Of a stretch of DNA of 64,000 nucleotides, positions 24,501 through 37,624 are shown piece after piece. The notes beneath the pieces were generated by a model, which did no database searches, had not been told where the DNA came from, and worked only from the letters and a program-made list of their open reading frames with translations. Each line of letters starts with the position of its first letter. Within the stretch, counting starts at the first letter, position 1. Location: NCBI GenBank assembly GCA_026724425.1, contig JAIUCV010000002.1, forward strand, positions 7,445,001-7,509,000, written 5' to 3'. Origin of the DNA: Erythrophleum ivorense (Eukaryota; Streptophyta; Magnoliopsida; Fabales; Fabaceae). The translations under genes were made by a program, and so were the position numbers.

Positions 24501-24952
24501 AATGAACACATACGTAAATCCTACAAGTATGGATTTTATTACACTCACAACACAGAAATTGCTACTCTCGTCTCCGACCAAAATAAACTGCATTCCAAAT
24601 GTGCCCAGACTGTGTCCAACTTGTAAAAAAAGAGAGAAAAACAAAATGCGTACAATGTATGATAGATGGGAAAGATTGATTTAAACGTCTCAGGGTGCCT
24701 AAAACGATTTGAGTTTCCTTTGGTTACTTAAACACTTACAAGAAAAAACCAAAAATTTTGAATTCTTGAGTGTGTGTGTGTGTGTGTGTATATATTTCAT
24801 CTTGACTTCCTCAAAAATTCATACTAGTTAAACAATAAGACTTAAACTGTTCACATCCCACACCATAAAGCTAATTAACTAAAAACAAAATTAAAAATAA
24901 ATCGACCTAATATCAAGTATAATTTTTTTTTGAAAAACAGACATATACCAAG
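19260..24952. other. Intergenic between UBP16 and AHL, no firm gene
   Basis: AT-rich DNA with several microsatellites: (AT)n at about 21484-21514, (CA)n near 22446-22463, (AT)n near 23746-23769 and (TG)n near 24770-24788. A TATA-like CTATATAAAG lies near 23032 ahead of a short hydrophobic open frame (see findings). A 65-codon minus-strand frame at 21569-21766 has an ATG but no recognisable domain. Nothing else supportable. Confidence 0.5.
21484..21514. repeat. (AT)n microsatellite
   Basis: About 15 uninterrupted AT dinucleotides, the longest such tract noticed in the UBP16-AHL interval. Confidence 0.9.
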
Positions 24953-25660
24953 TTAAAAACGTTGAGGGGGCGTTGAAGGTGCTGGCTGTGATGGTCTACT
25001 CGCTGAAGCCCAAAGCCCATTGAACGGGAGTTGAAGGCTATCATTATACATAGGTATCCCACCAGACAGAGGCGGCGGCGCGTGCCCACTTTCTCCTTCT
25101 CTGGCGACCGTGTTTCGCACGCTCTCTTCATCTTCATTAGCCAACATGTGATACGATGGGCTGTTGAATGAAGTGGCTATCACGAAGACCGGGCCCGCCG
25201 AGAGCAAACGGCTGGAGACCAATCCTCCGATGACGTGGCCGTTTGGGGCGGATAGCGAGACAGTGAGGGGTTTGGGGGCGGAGGGCGAAGTGGGGGATTG
25301 GTGAGGAGCGAAGGCGGCGGACATGGAGAGGATGAAGTAATGGCCTGAACAAGTGACTTCAGGAGCGGCAACGGCGGAGGACAGACGCAGGGTGGCGTTA
25401 AGGACCATGCCGGAAGCGGTTAGGACACAAAGGCCTAGATTCTTTCGGCGGCTAAACTGAGAGATTGCTTCGACAACGTCGTTGCCGTGTGGGACTTCGA
25501 GAATGTAAGGAGCCATGTCATCGCAGCTTACAAGAAGAGGGGCCTTGGGCCTGTTCTTGGAGCCCTTGGGGCGGCCCTTGGGTTTCTTCGCCACCTCCAC
25601 GGTGGCTCCGGGGCTGGGTGTCTGCATGTGGGTGGTTGCGATTGCGTGGTCACCTTCCAT
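24953..25660 (-). CDS. AT-hook motif nuclear-localized (AHL) protein
   Basis: Nuclear DNA-binding regulator of the plant AHL family, which binds AT-rich DNA and modulates transcription in growth and development. Intronless, 235 residues, as expected for type-I AHLs. An AT-hook with core GRPKGSK lies at residues 29-35, inside KKPKGRPKGSKNRPK. A PPC (DUF296) domain follows (about 50-172), starting around APYILEVPHGNDVVEAI and ending near VFVIATSFNSPSYHML. The C-terminal tail is rich in Pro and Ser. The chosen start is the ATG at 25660 (MEGDHAIATT). The open frame extends upstream to 25741, but only through a GTG, so it is not used as the start. The six-residue PPC motif usually written GRFEIL is GHYFIL here (residues 106-111). 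The closest Arabidopsis member was not identified. Confidence 0.9.
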   Translation of the reverse strand: MEGDHAIATTHMQTPSPGATVEVAKKPKGRPKGSKNRPKAPLLVSCDDMAPYILEVPHGNDVVEAISQFSRRKNLGLCVLTASGMVLNATLRLSSAVAAPEVTCSGHYFILSMSAAFAPHQSPTSPSAPKPLTVSLSAPNGHVIGGLVSSRLLSAGPVFVIATSFNSPSYHMLANEDEESVRNTVAREGESGHAPPPLSGGIPMYNDSLQLPFNGLWASASRPSQPAPSTPPQRF

Positions 25661-25923
25661 GCTTTCTTCTTCTGAATCTCTCTCAACGATAAAGTAGATG
25701 ATCCCCCTCCCAAGGCCTTGATGGAGTTTGGAATTGTTCACTGTAGAAAAGGGACGTGGGTTTTGAACCTTTAAGGAGAAAGAGATTTGAGTAAGTGAGA
25801 AAAAGAGAGAGTAGTGGCAGAGTAGAACTAGAACTTCACCAGCAAGGATAGATATGGAGGTGGAACCATATATGGATATCGGTTTAGCTTATTAGCTCAA
25901 CGTTGCACCGCCTTGGAACTGTT

Positions 25924-26690
25924 GAAGTCTGACCCAATTACTCGGGTGTTTGGATAGACGGCTGACGTTTCTGAAATAATGTTTTAGATAATAATAAATT
26001 ATTATTTTTATGTATTATGATTGGACAAACAAAATTTTTAACTTTTTTATCGTAAAATCAAACATGCTATTAGTCTTTTCCTAATCTATCTCTCTATCAT
26101 TTTTCCACTCAATTTTTTTAATATTAACTTATAGGATGTTTAATTATTATTATTTCTTATTGTTAAAATTATATCTTTTTATAAATTAATAATTTTATTG
26201 CATAAATTCTTTCTATATATGTCGTCCAACTTTCTTCTTTAAACTTTAAACAAAGGTTCCATCTTTATTCTGATTTCTTCTATTCACAACAACCAAAATT
26301 GTAACAACCTTTATTTGGAAGTAAAGGTAGTAAAAATGTCTCTATAAGTTTAACAGTTTTTTTTTTAAATTTATAATCAACTAAATGTCTCTATAATTTG
26401 AAGTCTGACCCAATTACTGAATTTAGCCTTTTCCTACTATCTCTCTCTATCCTTTTCCCACTCAATTTTTGCAATATCAACTTATAGTATGTTTAATTAT
26501 AATTTTTGCTCATTACTAAAATTATATCCTTTTCTAAATTATTAATTTTATCGCATAAATTCTTCCCATATATAGTGTCCAACTTTCTTCTTTAAACAAA
26601 GGTTCCATCTTTATTCTGACTTCCATCCACAACAACCAAAATTGTATGGAAGGTAGTAAGGATGTCTCTATAAGTTTAACAGTTCTTTTT
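25924..26690. repeat. Imperfect direct duplication upstream of the AHL gene
   Basis: A segment starting TTGAAGTCTGACCCAATTAC (about 25922) recurs from about 26397. The two copies then share long colinear stretches: CTATCTCTCTATC, CCACTCAATTTTT, GCATAAATTCTT, CCAACTTTCTTCTTTAAA, CAAAGGTTCCATCTTTATTC, ACAACAACCAAAATTGTA and TGTCTCTATAAGTTTAACAG. Copy 2 lacks part of copy 1 (the region around 25945-26072), and the copies have diverged by many small changes. No coding sequence is involved. Confidence 0.8.
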
Positions 26691-29600
26691 TGAAAAAAAA
26701 AAATTTACAGCCAACCAAATTCTGATCAGTTTTAACCTGTCGCTTCTCTAACCACACATAACTAATTGTAGGTGTATTAAGATTGCACACCGCAAATGGT
26801 CTTTTCCCCAACGAAAATGAAATTCCCCTCAAATCACATGGTTTGACGAGAAAATAATTTACTATTAGCCATAACGTTGCTTTCGATGATAAAATGGTCT
26901 CAGCCTTAGATAAGGGGACTAGAGAAGAGAGCACATTGTTTTCCTAGTTTAGGTCGTGTAGTATGAATTGTTTCCAAAAGTCAAAAAGACGCTTGCTTTT
27001 TCTTCCTCTTTTTTCCTCCCAATTTCAAATCAATCGAAAGAATGCAGCCCACGCACATAGCGATGTGGAGATCAATATCAATTTTAACCCAAATTTTTTA
27101 CCCCTCCGCTTCTTTGTAGTGGACGCCAATGGGGATCGGATTAGACTCATTTGAACTCAAAACCTGATCAACCACCATTTGACTGCAAATGTGTCACCCA
27201 AGCCCAATCAATAGATCTTTTAATTGCACACGGCTTCTTTCTAAGAAAGCAGATCCTATGCATTTCTTAAATTTAATATGGGTTGTCTAAATTTTTTTTT
27301 TATTAAATCTTATTTTTTGTTTTAAATGTAATAAAATATATAATAAAAATAATTTCTTAACTGTAAATTAAAAAAATAACGATTAATATTAAAAATTCAA
27401 GAAAAGAACATATAAGGGGTTTAGATTAGATCTAAATAGTCCAAACTATCGTAAAAGCATAATGCTACTTTTCCAACGGATGCAGAAGATTTGCTTTCTT
27501 CTCTGTAGTGCGGAAAAATGGGATTAATGTAAACCAATAATCAATTTATCTCAAATTTTATTTGTTTATTCTTGATTGAAAAAATTTGTATCCATGTTTA
27601 AAGTTTGATGATCTTCAACCACCAGATGTAATCGAGTGATAAGAAGTTTAGATAGTTAATAAGAGATCTTAGATTCAAACCATTACTTTGTTATGTACTA
27701 AAATGATAAATTTGATGAATTTTCGTGTAAAGAAACTGGAATTGAACAATTCATTTTTGGGAAAAAAGGAAAAAAAAAGAAATTAAAGCTTGTCCAATAT
27801 TTACACAGAGATATATGTTCATAGGCGTTAGAGATTTTGACCTTTATCTGATTAATTTTCTAAAAGACAAGGGCGCGTTTAATATTTTTTCTTATTAAAA
27901 AATATTTCTTGTGTTACTCTGTGAATTGACTGATTGTTTTCAGGAAATTTGCATAACTAAATTCGACCTTGATCTCGACTATTGAGTTTTACTTTAAGGG
28001 CACAGAATAGATTAGACACCATATATATATATATATATATATCATCATTTTCATTACAACCGAGGCATATAATGATCTAATTTTCGTGAATATGAACACC
28101 TATGATATGAAATGTGATTGAACATGCAGCTAGCTATGGAGTTTATATTGTCCAAGTAGCTTATCTGCCTTGACAATTCCGCAACCATTAGACATATTTG
28201 TGAACTTGAAGAGACGGAATCCCTAGTCAATTTCTAGTTGAATAGCCCTTCCACTTGGGCGTTTGGATGAGGATGTGCACACGCGTTTGGATGAGGATGC
28301 GCACAAGTGTACACATCTCAATTTAGATCCTTTAGATTTTATTAAAAAAAAATTATTTTAATATAAAATATTAGTTGTCAATTAAAAATTAATTTCATTT
28401 TATATTCTGCATTTTATAAAAATAAAAAAAAAATTATATATATATATATAATCTAAATCAAATCTAAACAATCCAACGTATGTATATCCATAAAATACGC
28501 AACAATCCAGTTCATTTAAATAGATATAATCATGTATTAGGTAACATATTTTAAAGTTAATTTAATTTATAAAAAATAATTAGATCAAGCAAATTATAAG
28601 GAGATAAATAAATGTGTTATATAAACATTATATATATTTATATATCTATTTTTTTTAAGACTAGATAGATAACGAACTCTTTCACGTATTGACAACTGAG
28701 AAAAAGATTGCTATAATAAAGAAAGACAAAGCGCACTAGCACTAGTATCTTCACTTCAATGAGAACTTATGTAGAATCTTGAAAATAAACAGATCGGTTC
28801 CCCAATGAACGAACCCCAAAAATGGAAGGATTTGCGAAGAAGAATAATTGGTCCACGTTGGCCTGTTGCAAATACAATGCCTTCGCCCGAGCGTGAGATA
28901 GCTTTGAGTAAAACTACACTAAAACTTTGATTATATGCGCACGCAATGATGATTATTTGCTCAGAATAGGAGTTAAAAAAAGGATAACTTTTATTTTTCT
29001 TTTAAAATATGTTCAAATTACACTGTTAATTTTTTTTATTTTAATACACTACAGTCCCTTTTTTAAAATAAAAAAAATGTATTATATTGACATATCTTAT
29101 AACAAAAAATAAACTACAATTATACATATTTTGACCAACATACTTTTATATATATTATTTATATAATATAATAAATATTAGATATATATATTTAATCAAT
29201 ATAAAAATTTGTATTTTTTAAATTTAGAATAAATTAAATTTATTAAATTTACATTACAATATAAATAATATTAAAATAAACTTTTTAAATAATAATTAAC
29301 TTATATGTTTATAAGAATATTTCTTAAAGTATTTTTGTCATATTTAAACTTCATGAGAATTCATGAACATATATTTATAATAGATAAGAGAGACATGTAA
29401 TATAGATATTTCTCAAAAGAGCAGATAACTTACCCAAGAAATAAATATTAAAAATTTATATTGTTATTACATTATTTAAAATTTATATTTTCATTTATGC
29501 ATAGTAGCATTTTTATATTTATATAGAGTTGATGCTTGGTATGCACATAAATAAGTTACAATCTGCTGCTCTAAATAAATGTAAATGAATTCTCCTTTAA

Positions 29601-31016
29601 GTAATTGATAATAGATTTCGCGTGACAAAATTGACTTGTTATTGATAAATCTACTCATACATAAACAAATAATTATTTAACATATTAATGGGGTATGAGT
29701 GGGAGAAAAAATTGAACAGTGAAGAGTAACGCAATATGATATAGGGAGAGCGTGCTTGCCTAATTGGGCCACTAAATATGGGAATGTTCTTTCGAGAAAC
29801 TTAAGCTGGAAAACTGATTGGATATAAAATTGGAAATCTGATCAGACTGTGATGGTGCGGGATCCAACTTCGATGGAGAATAAATTCTTTGACAGATTAC
29901 AAATACCCCATTCGTGTTCATATTAGGCATCCTACAGGCGAGGGCTTTGTCCTGTATTCCGACCACCAAGTGCCAACTCTTTCTTTTCTTAAGAAAAGCA
30001 AAGTAAGAAATTGACGAGGCCTCATTCATGGCAGAAAACAGGATTTGGAAAAAAATGGACGGATTGTAAAATCTGTCGGACAGGCTCCCAAAAAGAAAAA
30101 GAAAAAAAAAACCCTTCTTCTCCTCTATTGAAAAAGTGAGCCACTCGGTTTTCACATCCGAATGATTCATGATTGTGGTTTAGTTTCACCTGATAGAAGA
30201 ATCTTTACATGGCAAAAGAATCTTTTGTAATTCACGTCACTGTCACTGGGTGCATAACAACTCTGTTTTTGGCTTCAAGAATTCTTTGCGTATATGCATT
30301 ATAATTCTGTAAACCATGCAAAAGCCGAGCTTCCCCCACTTCTGAGTGGAGAAAAGTTACAAGCCAAAAAATTATTCCCCCTTTTTCTTGTAACAACTTG
30401 TTCCCTTTTATGAAAGCAAATTATTGGTTTGCCATTACTGATACTCCCTTGTAAAACTAATTGTAAAGCGAATACAGATCAGGATTCTAGGTTAACAGCG
30501 GCAGTCATTCAATTTGAAAGTTGCAATATGGTCTTACCCAAAAGTTTGACACTATAACCATATATTCACGCTACCAGCCTAACACCATCCTTTACAACTA
30601 TGATTAGGATTAGTGTGGTATGTTGTCTATCTCCAGAAGACCTGCTAATTATTCCGTTGTCTTACCTTTCGCCCTACCTCCCGCCGTCTCCTCTCTTTAA
30701 TACACAACTAGGACATACATCTTGTGCTATGAGAAAAAGTCTTAATTATATTGTGACATCTCAGTGTACAGGCATTTGTTCTCATGAAGTTCTGCAAGAA
30801 TGATTGATCAGTTTATGCGATGAGTGGGGAACAAGAAAGGGATGGAGTTAAGAACAACGGGTCACAGCAGCTGGTATGTGTAATAATCAAGCATACAACT
30901 TCTGTCTATATTTGACATAGTATGTAATTTACAAATAAAGAATAAAATATAAAGGAAATGAAAGAACAAACAAAAGAAGGCATTAGGGAAAGAACGGGGC
31001 ACTTAATTGCGCATCA
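26691..31016. other. Intergenic between AHL and AP4M, no firm gene
   Basis: AT-rich DNA with (AT)n at 28021-28042 and a short tandem of about 25 bp near 28260-28310 (CGTTTGGATGAGGATG twice). A 132-codon minus-strand frame at 29772-30170 begins with ATG but shows no recognisable domain and is not called. The 3' end of AP4M lies to the right. Confidence 0.5.
28021..28042. repeat. (AT)n microsatellite
   Basis: Eleven AT dinucleotides in intergenic DNA. Confidence 0.9.
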
Positions 31017-34000
31017 TCAAACACGAGCGACATAGGAATTTGCCTGTGTAACATATCTCACCCATCGATACGGTTCATAGGTTCCAGATTTCTTTGCTAT
31101 TTGCAAGTATTTTACCTGCATTAAAGAAATGTATTAAGCACTCAGCATCCTCAAATGAACTCAGAGATGGATAGAATATTTGACATCGCAGAATCTTAAA
31201 AATAAAGTTTATGAAGGATGAGTTCCAGCAGGACTTTCATTATTAAGGCAAAAACATTAGCAGCATTCACAACTCAACTGGAAGAAGTCATTTGAGAATA
31301 TGGTCTGTGTCTAGTGTCTACAATCTGATTGACGAGGAGGTGTTGCTCAATATCTTGTAGAGCTACTAGGCCATGCAGCAAATGGCATTCTCATTCATAT
31401 TGAATATTTAATTAGTATTAAAAGGGATTTCATTCCATCTTGGCGAACAACTGGCCCGACCAAACGTGTGATATGAGTGTTCAAACAATGCAAATAGAAA
31501 CCACAGGGAAAAAACAGAACAAGAAACACCGCAAAAACAATCAAGAGACTATTGTTCAGTAAATAAGTTTTAAGGTGGTCTTAGAATGACCAACATCAAT
31601 TTAATCTACAATTTGTGGGGGCGAAAGTATAATAGAGGAGAAGGTTTTGACTGAAGAATAAAGTCTCGAGGCAGTCAGCAAGTTGACATAATCTATTTAC
31701 CTGAAGACGAGACGCATTATACATTGGTATAGTAAATGTCATGCTAACAGGTCCAGATTCTTTCGTTATATTCCCTATTGAGAAATAAATTTGCATAAAT
31801 TAGAGGATATATTGATCATTCAACCTAAGAAACAACAAATCATCCCTTCTGTGCTGACTATATTGAAAAATACCATGCAACTCCTGAGAAAATGTTAGCT
31901 TTGCACGTAGAGTATGCTCAGATCCACCAACAATCTGTTTCAATGCACTTATCAGTAACCCCTTTCTCGAGCATAGATAAATGACCAGAACTACACGGTT
32001 AAAAATTGCTTTAGAGCAATAATGAGACAATCAACGACAGAAAGAGAAGGAGAGAATTGACAAGAAGCACTACCTTCTTTAAACTCCATTCTAGTCTCTT
32101 ATTTGCTTCTTTAAAATCAGTTGTTTGACCAACAGCTCCAGATTCCAGCTCAAAACTAACTCTGAGATAATTTCAGATAACAACTCAGACCAGTGACTAT
32201 AATAGCAGTGATTATGAACATCTCCGAGGTCATTGTCTTGTGATTTATCCATAGGGCAAAACAAGCAACTAGTGTGATCTGCTAATCTTGGTGATACAGT
32301 TACAGAAAGTGCACCCCAATCTACTAGATGCACATTCTTTCAAATTTTTCTAGCATATGATGCAGAGTAATGTCAGAAATTCCTTCAATATTGATTTATT
32401 ATAATGGTCCCTTGAACTCTTTCTTTAAACAACACGTGTTCAGCCTCTAGATGATAAATGATGTGAACTACACGAGCATGCAAATGATCACAAAAATTGA
32501 TGATACAACAAATAAAGAAAATCCAATAGTGCACATTTCAGTGACACTGAATAATTCATGTTTATAATTTATTTCTGCATAACCAGGGGCAAAACTACAT
32601 AGCTCTGCAGGGTTAAATTGGAAAAAAAAAAAGACGGTTTCTTGCACCTTTTAATTAATTAAAAAATATAATTATTTCCCCACAAATTCATTTTTTTCTC
32701 ATAATCCCTTAAACAAGTTGCTTTTGGACCTTCCAATAGCTTATTACACAAATATTTCTGCAAAGTCTCTAATTAATGGCAAAACACTGTTGAAGATGTT
32801 TTGGTACATTTATTCAATGACATACAGAGGATAGAATCGCACCTGCTGGTATACGTTGGTAGTGGCATCTGCACTTTTATAGTATTTGCTGTTACATTTG
32901 AGGCAAACTCAGCATATATTTTGAGAATAACCTCAGCCTGCAAATGCCATTTCAAAAGTGTTAGTGAGTGCCTCGAAAGACAAAGGATCTTAAGATTTGA
33001 AATAGAATGGCTTAAACAAGTAGTTTGTAGATGCTTTTAGTAATAGAAAACTACAATGTCTTCACAATTTATTATATTTTTTCCGAATGCAGAGTGCAAT
33101 TTTCTTTTCCTTTATAACTTTGTATATAACACAATTAAAACATCAGAAGGTTACAGTGGAACAAAAAAGCTATAGGAGGAGAGATAAAATTATAACAAAG
33201 CAGTATCCCTCAACTACCATTGTATTGCTGTAGTTCATATTATATCACAAGAAATACAAATGCACAAAGGATAGTTAACCAAAAGATAAAGCTTAAGAAG
33301 AAAGTAACGACAAAAAATAGGCATCACCTTAAGGGTCCCAGCTTCTTCAATCAAAGTATTGATACGAAAAGGAGGCCTAAACTCCTGGGTCATACGGTAG
33401 TTCATGACAGGAAATTCTCCATCTGGTGGTATCTAAGATTTGCAGTATAAGACAATTATTAAATTAAATAATTAAAAGGAAGCAAATTAGTAAAGTACGT
33501 TTATATCTTGAAAATTATTCTTCAAGACTACACTTTTCTGCTTACCAAGGTCAGAGTTTTGTCTATATCGAAATTATCAAGACGAACAGATTCATGGAAA
33601 TTACAGTCATCCAATATCACTGCTCCAGAACCAATTGAACTACTATAACCTGCTCAGAAACAATTTAAAATTACTGATAAAAGCAATACATGAATTGTTA
33701 AACGCTGACCAAAAAAAAAAAGGGCTCCATTGAATTCAGTGAAAATGTCAAAAAACGACGATAACAGCATGATATGAACAGATGAAGCAATAAGAATTAA
33801 CGTAGTGCCTCCAAATTTGAGTAAAAGATAGAGGTTCTATGCAAAAGCTTCAATCACAAATATACAAAATCAATGGTCATCGCATTCATATCTGGAGAAA
33901 TATCAAGTGTTAATGAAAAGCTATAAAACCAACATAATGTTTCCTCATTAGATAACCTAAAATCAATAGTCCACACAAGTAAAGAAAAAGGAACAAATTC

Positions 34001-37000
34001 TAAGCATGAAAGTCCAGTTCCACTGCAGAGGCAAAAAAATAACTGGAAATGCAAAACCACAATAAAGGAAAAAGATACCATAGGTTGGTCGCTGGCCTCT
34101 TCCTATGGCAAGGTCATCATTAAGAGCTAACCGAATTTCAGGATTTCCAGAAAGATAACTCTTCATTTGTATGGTGCCATCAATCTCAGAAGTTAGTATA
34201 TATCCCTGTTTAAATACATAAAACACGTTAAGACTGATTAGTAAAACACAGAACAAGTGAAATACTTGACAGTACAAAAGAGAAAAATTTGACTTGCATA
34301 CTGTGGTGCATAACAAAAGATTCATTATGTTATACTTCAACAACTTGTCAACCAAGAACTAATCCAAGAGGTCTCTAGCTGCTGGACATGACTTTATGCA
34401 CTTATTCAGCAGTAATAAATAGAAAAAACAATAAATAAATAAATAAATGCAACAGAACTTAGAGCACACCTAGAGAGCATGCATTGACATTGGTTGAAAT
34501 ACAAAAACTTTATAAAAGGACAAGAGTTAAATGCAGTTTATTAAATGTTTGCAATCAAATTTTTCAATAAAAACATTGTGGACATTTTTTTTTTAACTCA
34601 AACAGCCCATTATTGACTCCTTCAAAAGGGTTCTTTTTCATGTCATAATTTAATTGAAGAACCTGATAATAAACACCTAAAGAAATGCATTTCAGTTTTT
34701 TCCTTGACAAAATTGCCTTAGATATCAGACATTATCCCATAAGACTTATTTACAACATTCACTATTTGAGAAGCTAGCTAGAGTCCTAAATCGATACTTG
34801 ATCAGAGAATTTGAAATTGTAGAATACTAAATTATAGGATCTAAGCCCTTCCACTCCACAATAACAAAGTAAACAATCCATGAATATGATGTTTAAATAA
34901 TTCGATGGCTCTATACCTGGCTCAAGTAAGTTTCAACTTTCAAGTACCGACTCAGGACTGGGATCTGATCTAATATATTATATTTCTATCATGTTAACAT
35001 TGTGAAAATTATCAGCACAGCTTCTGTACATTTCTGTATTTTTGTTAAAGATTCAAACTTCAACCATTAAATATAGAGACAACGTATGAAACATTCATGA
35101 CACATGAGGAAATATTAAAATATGTATTATCATAAAATTCAGAGTCACATAAATATACAATTATGGATGAACTCACACTGGAGCTAAAAGTGATGCTGAT
35201 TTTCTCAATTATATCTACAAAGATTTCCTCCCTCCTTTTACCCCCAGCATCCGTTGCTACAACAGATTTTGTGACAGCTGTCCCTGGCATTCTTTTTGTC
35301 CCTTGCTGCATACAACCAAGTTGAGGAATTTCACATATGCAAGCGATAGTTACAAATAAGATACCTTCTAAGTGTTCAATACTATGAAACATCATACTGC
35401 AAAAATTGTAGCAGGCCCAAGAGGTGGTAGACGTGCAGCATCAACCACAATTGGTTCATTGAAAACATAGGATTTCAACACTTCGGTAGATGTTGTTTGC
35501 ACATAACCAAAGTCCTGGCACAAAGAAAATCATCAAGTTCTTACGTAAGCAAGATTTTTGGTAAATATCACTGATTGATTGGAAATCTTAGATCAAAAAA
35601 ATAGTAAAACCTATCCAAACATTACTTCATATAGAAAGGAAGATAAAATGGTGAAGAAAATGATCTCAAGCATGAGGATTAATTATAAAAATACAGAGAA
35701 AACTAGGGAGACAGACAGGATAAAGTGAAAATTAGACTACAAGGAGACATCAACAGAGAAGCTGAAAGAAGTATAACACCAGAAAGGGTATGAGAAGAAG
35801 CTCACAATGACTTCATCAAGCAACTCGTACACAAGCACAAAGTTCCTTCTTAATGAGTCTTCACTGAGAACCCCAAGGTAATCTTTGATAACACGAGCAA
35901 TTCTTTGTAAAAGCTCCAAGATAAAAGAAGGTGATATATTAATCCTTGTGGTTGCAACGAACAATAGCCCAACAACCTTCACGTGAAAGTAGTTTACTCC
36001 ATCCACATTCTATCAGTGGAACGACCACACCCCCCCCCCCCCCCAAAAAAAAACCCAAAATAAAAAGAAAAACCAAAACAAAAAGAAAGAAAGAAAGATC
36101 AGCATATTTTACCAGAAGAGTTATAAGCAACATAATGTGAATAAATTCGGACAAATTTCATAATAATCAGCGTACAAAATCAATACTAGTAGTGGTAGAT
36201 GGATCTAGGAAGCCAGGAAGTAATTAGCATGATTGGCCATTTAATTGACCAATAGTCTGGAATCTTCCTCTCCCCTCCGCCCTTTTTTTTTTTTCCTTTT
36301 AATTTACAATATCCTAAAAGCTTCACTTTAGGTCCTCTATCATGCGAAGCTGACATGCAGGAAATCTAAGGAGGAGGATGTTCCATTGAAATCAACTACC
36401 TTATCTGATATGGAGAAGATTTGGTTCAGGGAAAACTAGATAATGCAAGTATTAGTTATACCACAATTACCACATAATCCATTTTATCAAATAATAGTAG
36501 ATATACACTACACTACCTAATTTGGAAAGATAATACCTACAAAGACAGGTGGTGCTTCCTCTTGCCCATCATCTTTCCAAAATTTTACTTTGCGGAAAAA
36601 TATTTCTGCACTTCCCTTTTGCACTTCACCACGATCTGCAATCAAGAGAATTAGGTAGCAAATAGTGATTGGGTATGACAGAAATAGATGCACATGATGG
36701 GGAAAGGTCTAAGTAAATAATTACATAGAACTCTTGTACGATTTGTTTCACTTGTCAAAATGTTGTTAATACCAATCCATTCACCCTTCACAAAAGCACT
36801 TGCAGATTAGAAACAGCTATATCTTTTTATATTAAGCTGCAGCAAAACTTAATATCTTAAAATTAAGGTTTTATGAACTAGGAAATCTAAGATCCTAAGC
36901 TGCTTAATTCACTTAACGACATAAGAAACTGTGAGGTGACTGTAAAAGAGAACAGGTAAAATAAGGAGCACCAAAAAGATTTTGAATCAAGGTTACTTTA

Positions 37001-37624
37001 AGAATTCCCCTATGCAAGTTGCAAGCATCAGTACAATGATGCCTGAAATTTTATAAAAGTATAGTGAATATTAAATATCATAGTGACATAGAATAGGTAA
37101 ATAATTCTAAAAGCACAATATAGTGCCTTATGCCGAAGAGAAACAATATGCTAGTCCCTTATAGATAATACACATTATTAACCCCAAGCTAAGTCTTTTC
37201 TTGAATTGCCACAGCAAATCAAAGAGTATTTCGATGTACTTGAGCTCTTGCAACATAGATTTCAGAGGCATTAGCTTGTGAAAATGTCAGTAGTAAAAAC
37301 TTAGCCACACAACGTTCAATTTATCGGTTTCTCCATTGAAGTAATTAGCATGAGATCATGATTGAAGTAAGATCTCGAAGCATAAACTCTCAGATTGAGT
37401 TTGTTATAATCTCGTTCAGATCAGCAAGCTAGACATAAGTTCATCACTAATAGTGATGTAATTAAAAGAGAACATTGGATCAAACAGCATCATCAGATCC
37501 ACAACCTGTAATAGAAAACCTAAACGCAAAGGATAAGTGTGGGTATGTGAGAGAGAAAAAGCTTACAGTCTCGGAAGACGATGTTATCGCCACGCTGTGA
37601 CAAGACGAAGAACTGCGAGATCAT
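31017..37624 (-). CDS. AP4M: AP-4 adaptor complex subunit mu
   Basis: Medium (mu) subunit of the AP-4 adaptor complex, which recognises tyrosine-based and related cargo signals at the trans-Golgi network; in plants it acts in vacuolar sorting. Thirteen coding exons on the minus strand: 37567-37624, 36541-36635, 35806-36009, 35398-35514, 35177-35305, 34079-34205, 33546-33649, 33328-33432, 32843-32937, 32074-32161, 31874-31934, 31701-31774 and 31017-31115. All phases close, giving 451 residues, the size I recall for the Arabidopsis protein. The N-terminal longin-like domain (about 1-140) starts MISQFFVLSQRGDNIVFRDY. The mu-homology domain (about 183-451) starts RREEIFVDIIEKI and ends in VRYVTQANSYVARV. 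No frameshift or missing exon is seen. The intron before exon 3 carries a 15-nt C-run (G-run in the transcript). Confidence 0.95.

Noticed and set aside
25465..25713. Several plus- and minus-strand frames within the AHL gene
   Set aside because: They are alternative-frame shadows of the AHL coding sequence, which has the AT-hook and PPC signature.
25661..25741. In-frame N-terminal extension of the AHL protein
   Set aside because: The first codon at 25741 is GTG; the first ATG in frame is at 25660, so the extension is 5' UTR.
29772..30170. 132-codon minus-strand open frame starting with ATG
   Set aside because: No recognisable domain, phenylalanine-rich low-complexity segments, no clear promoter or splice context, and no family recalled.
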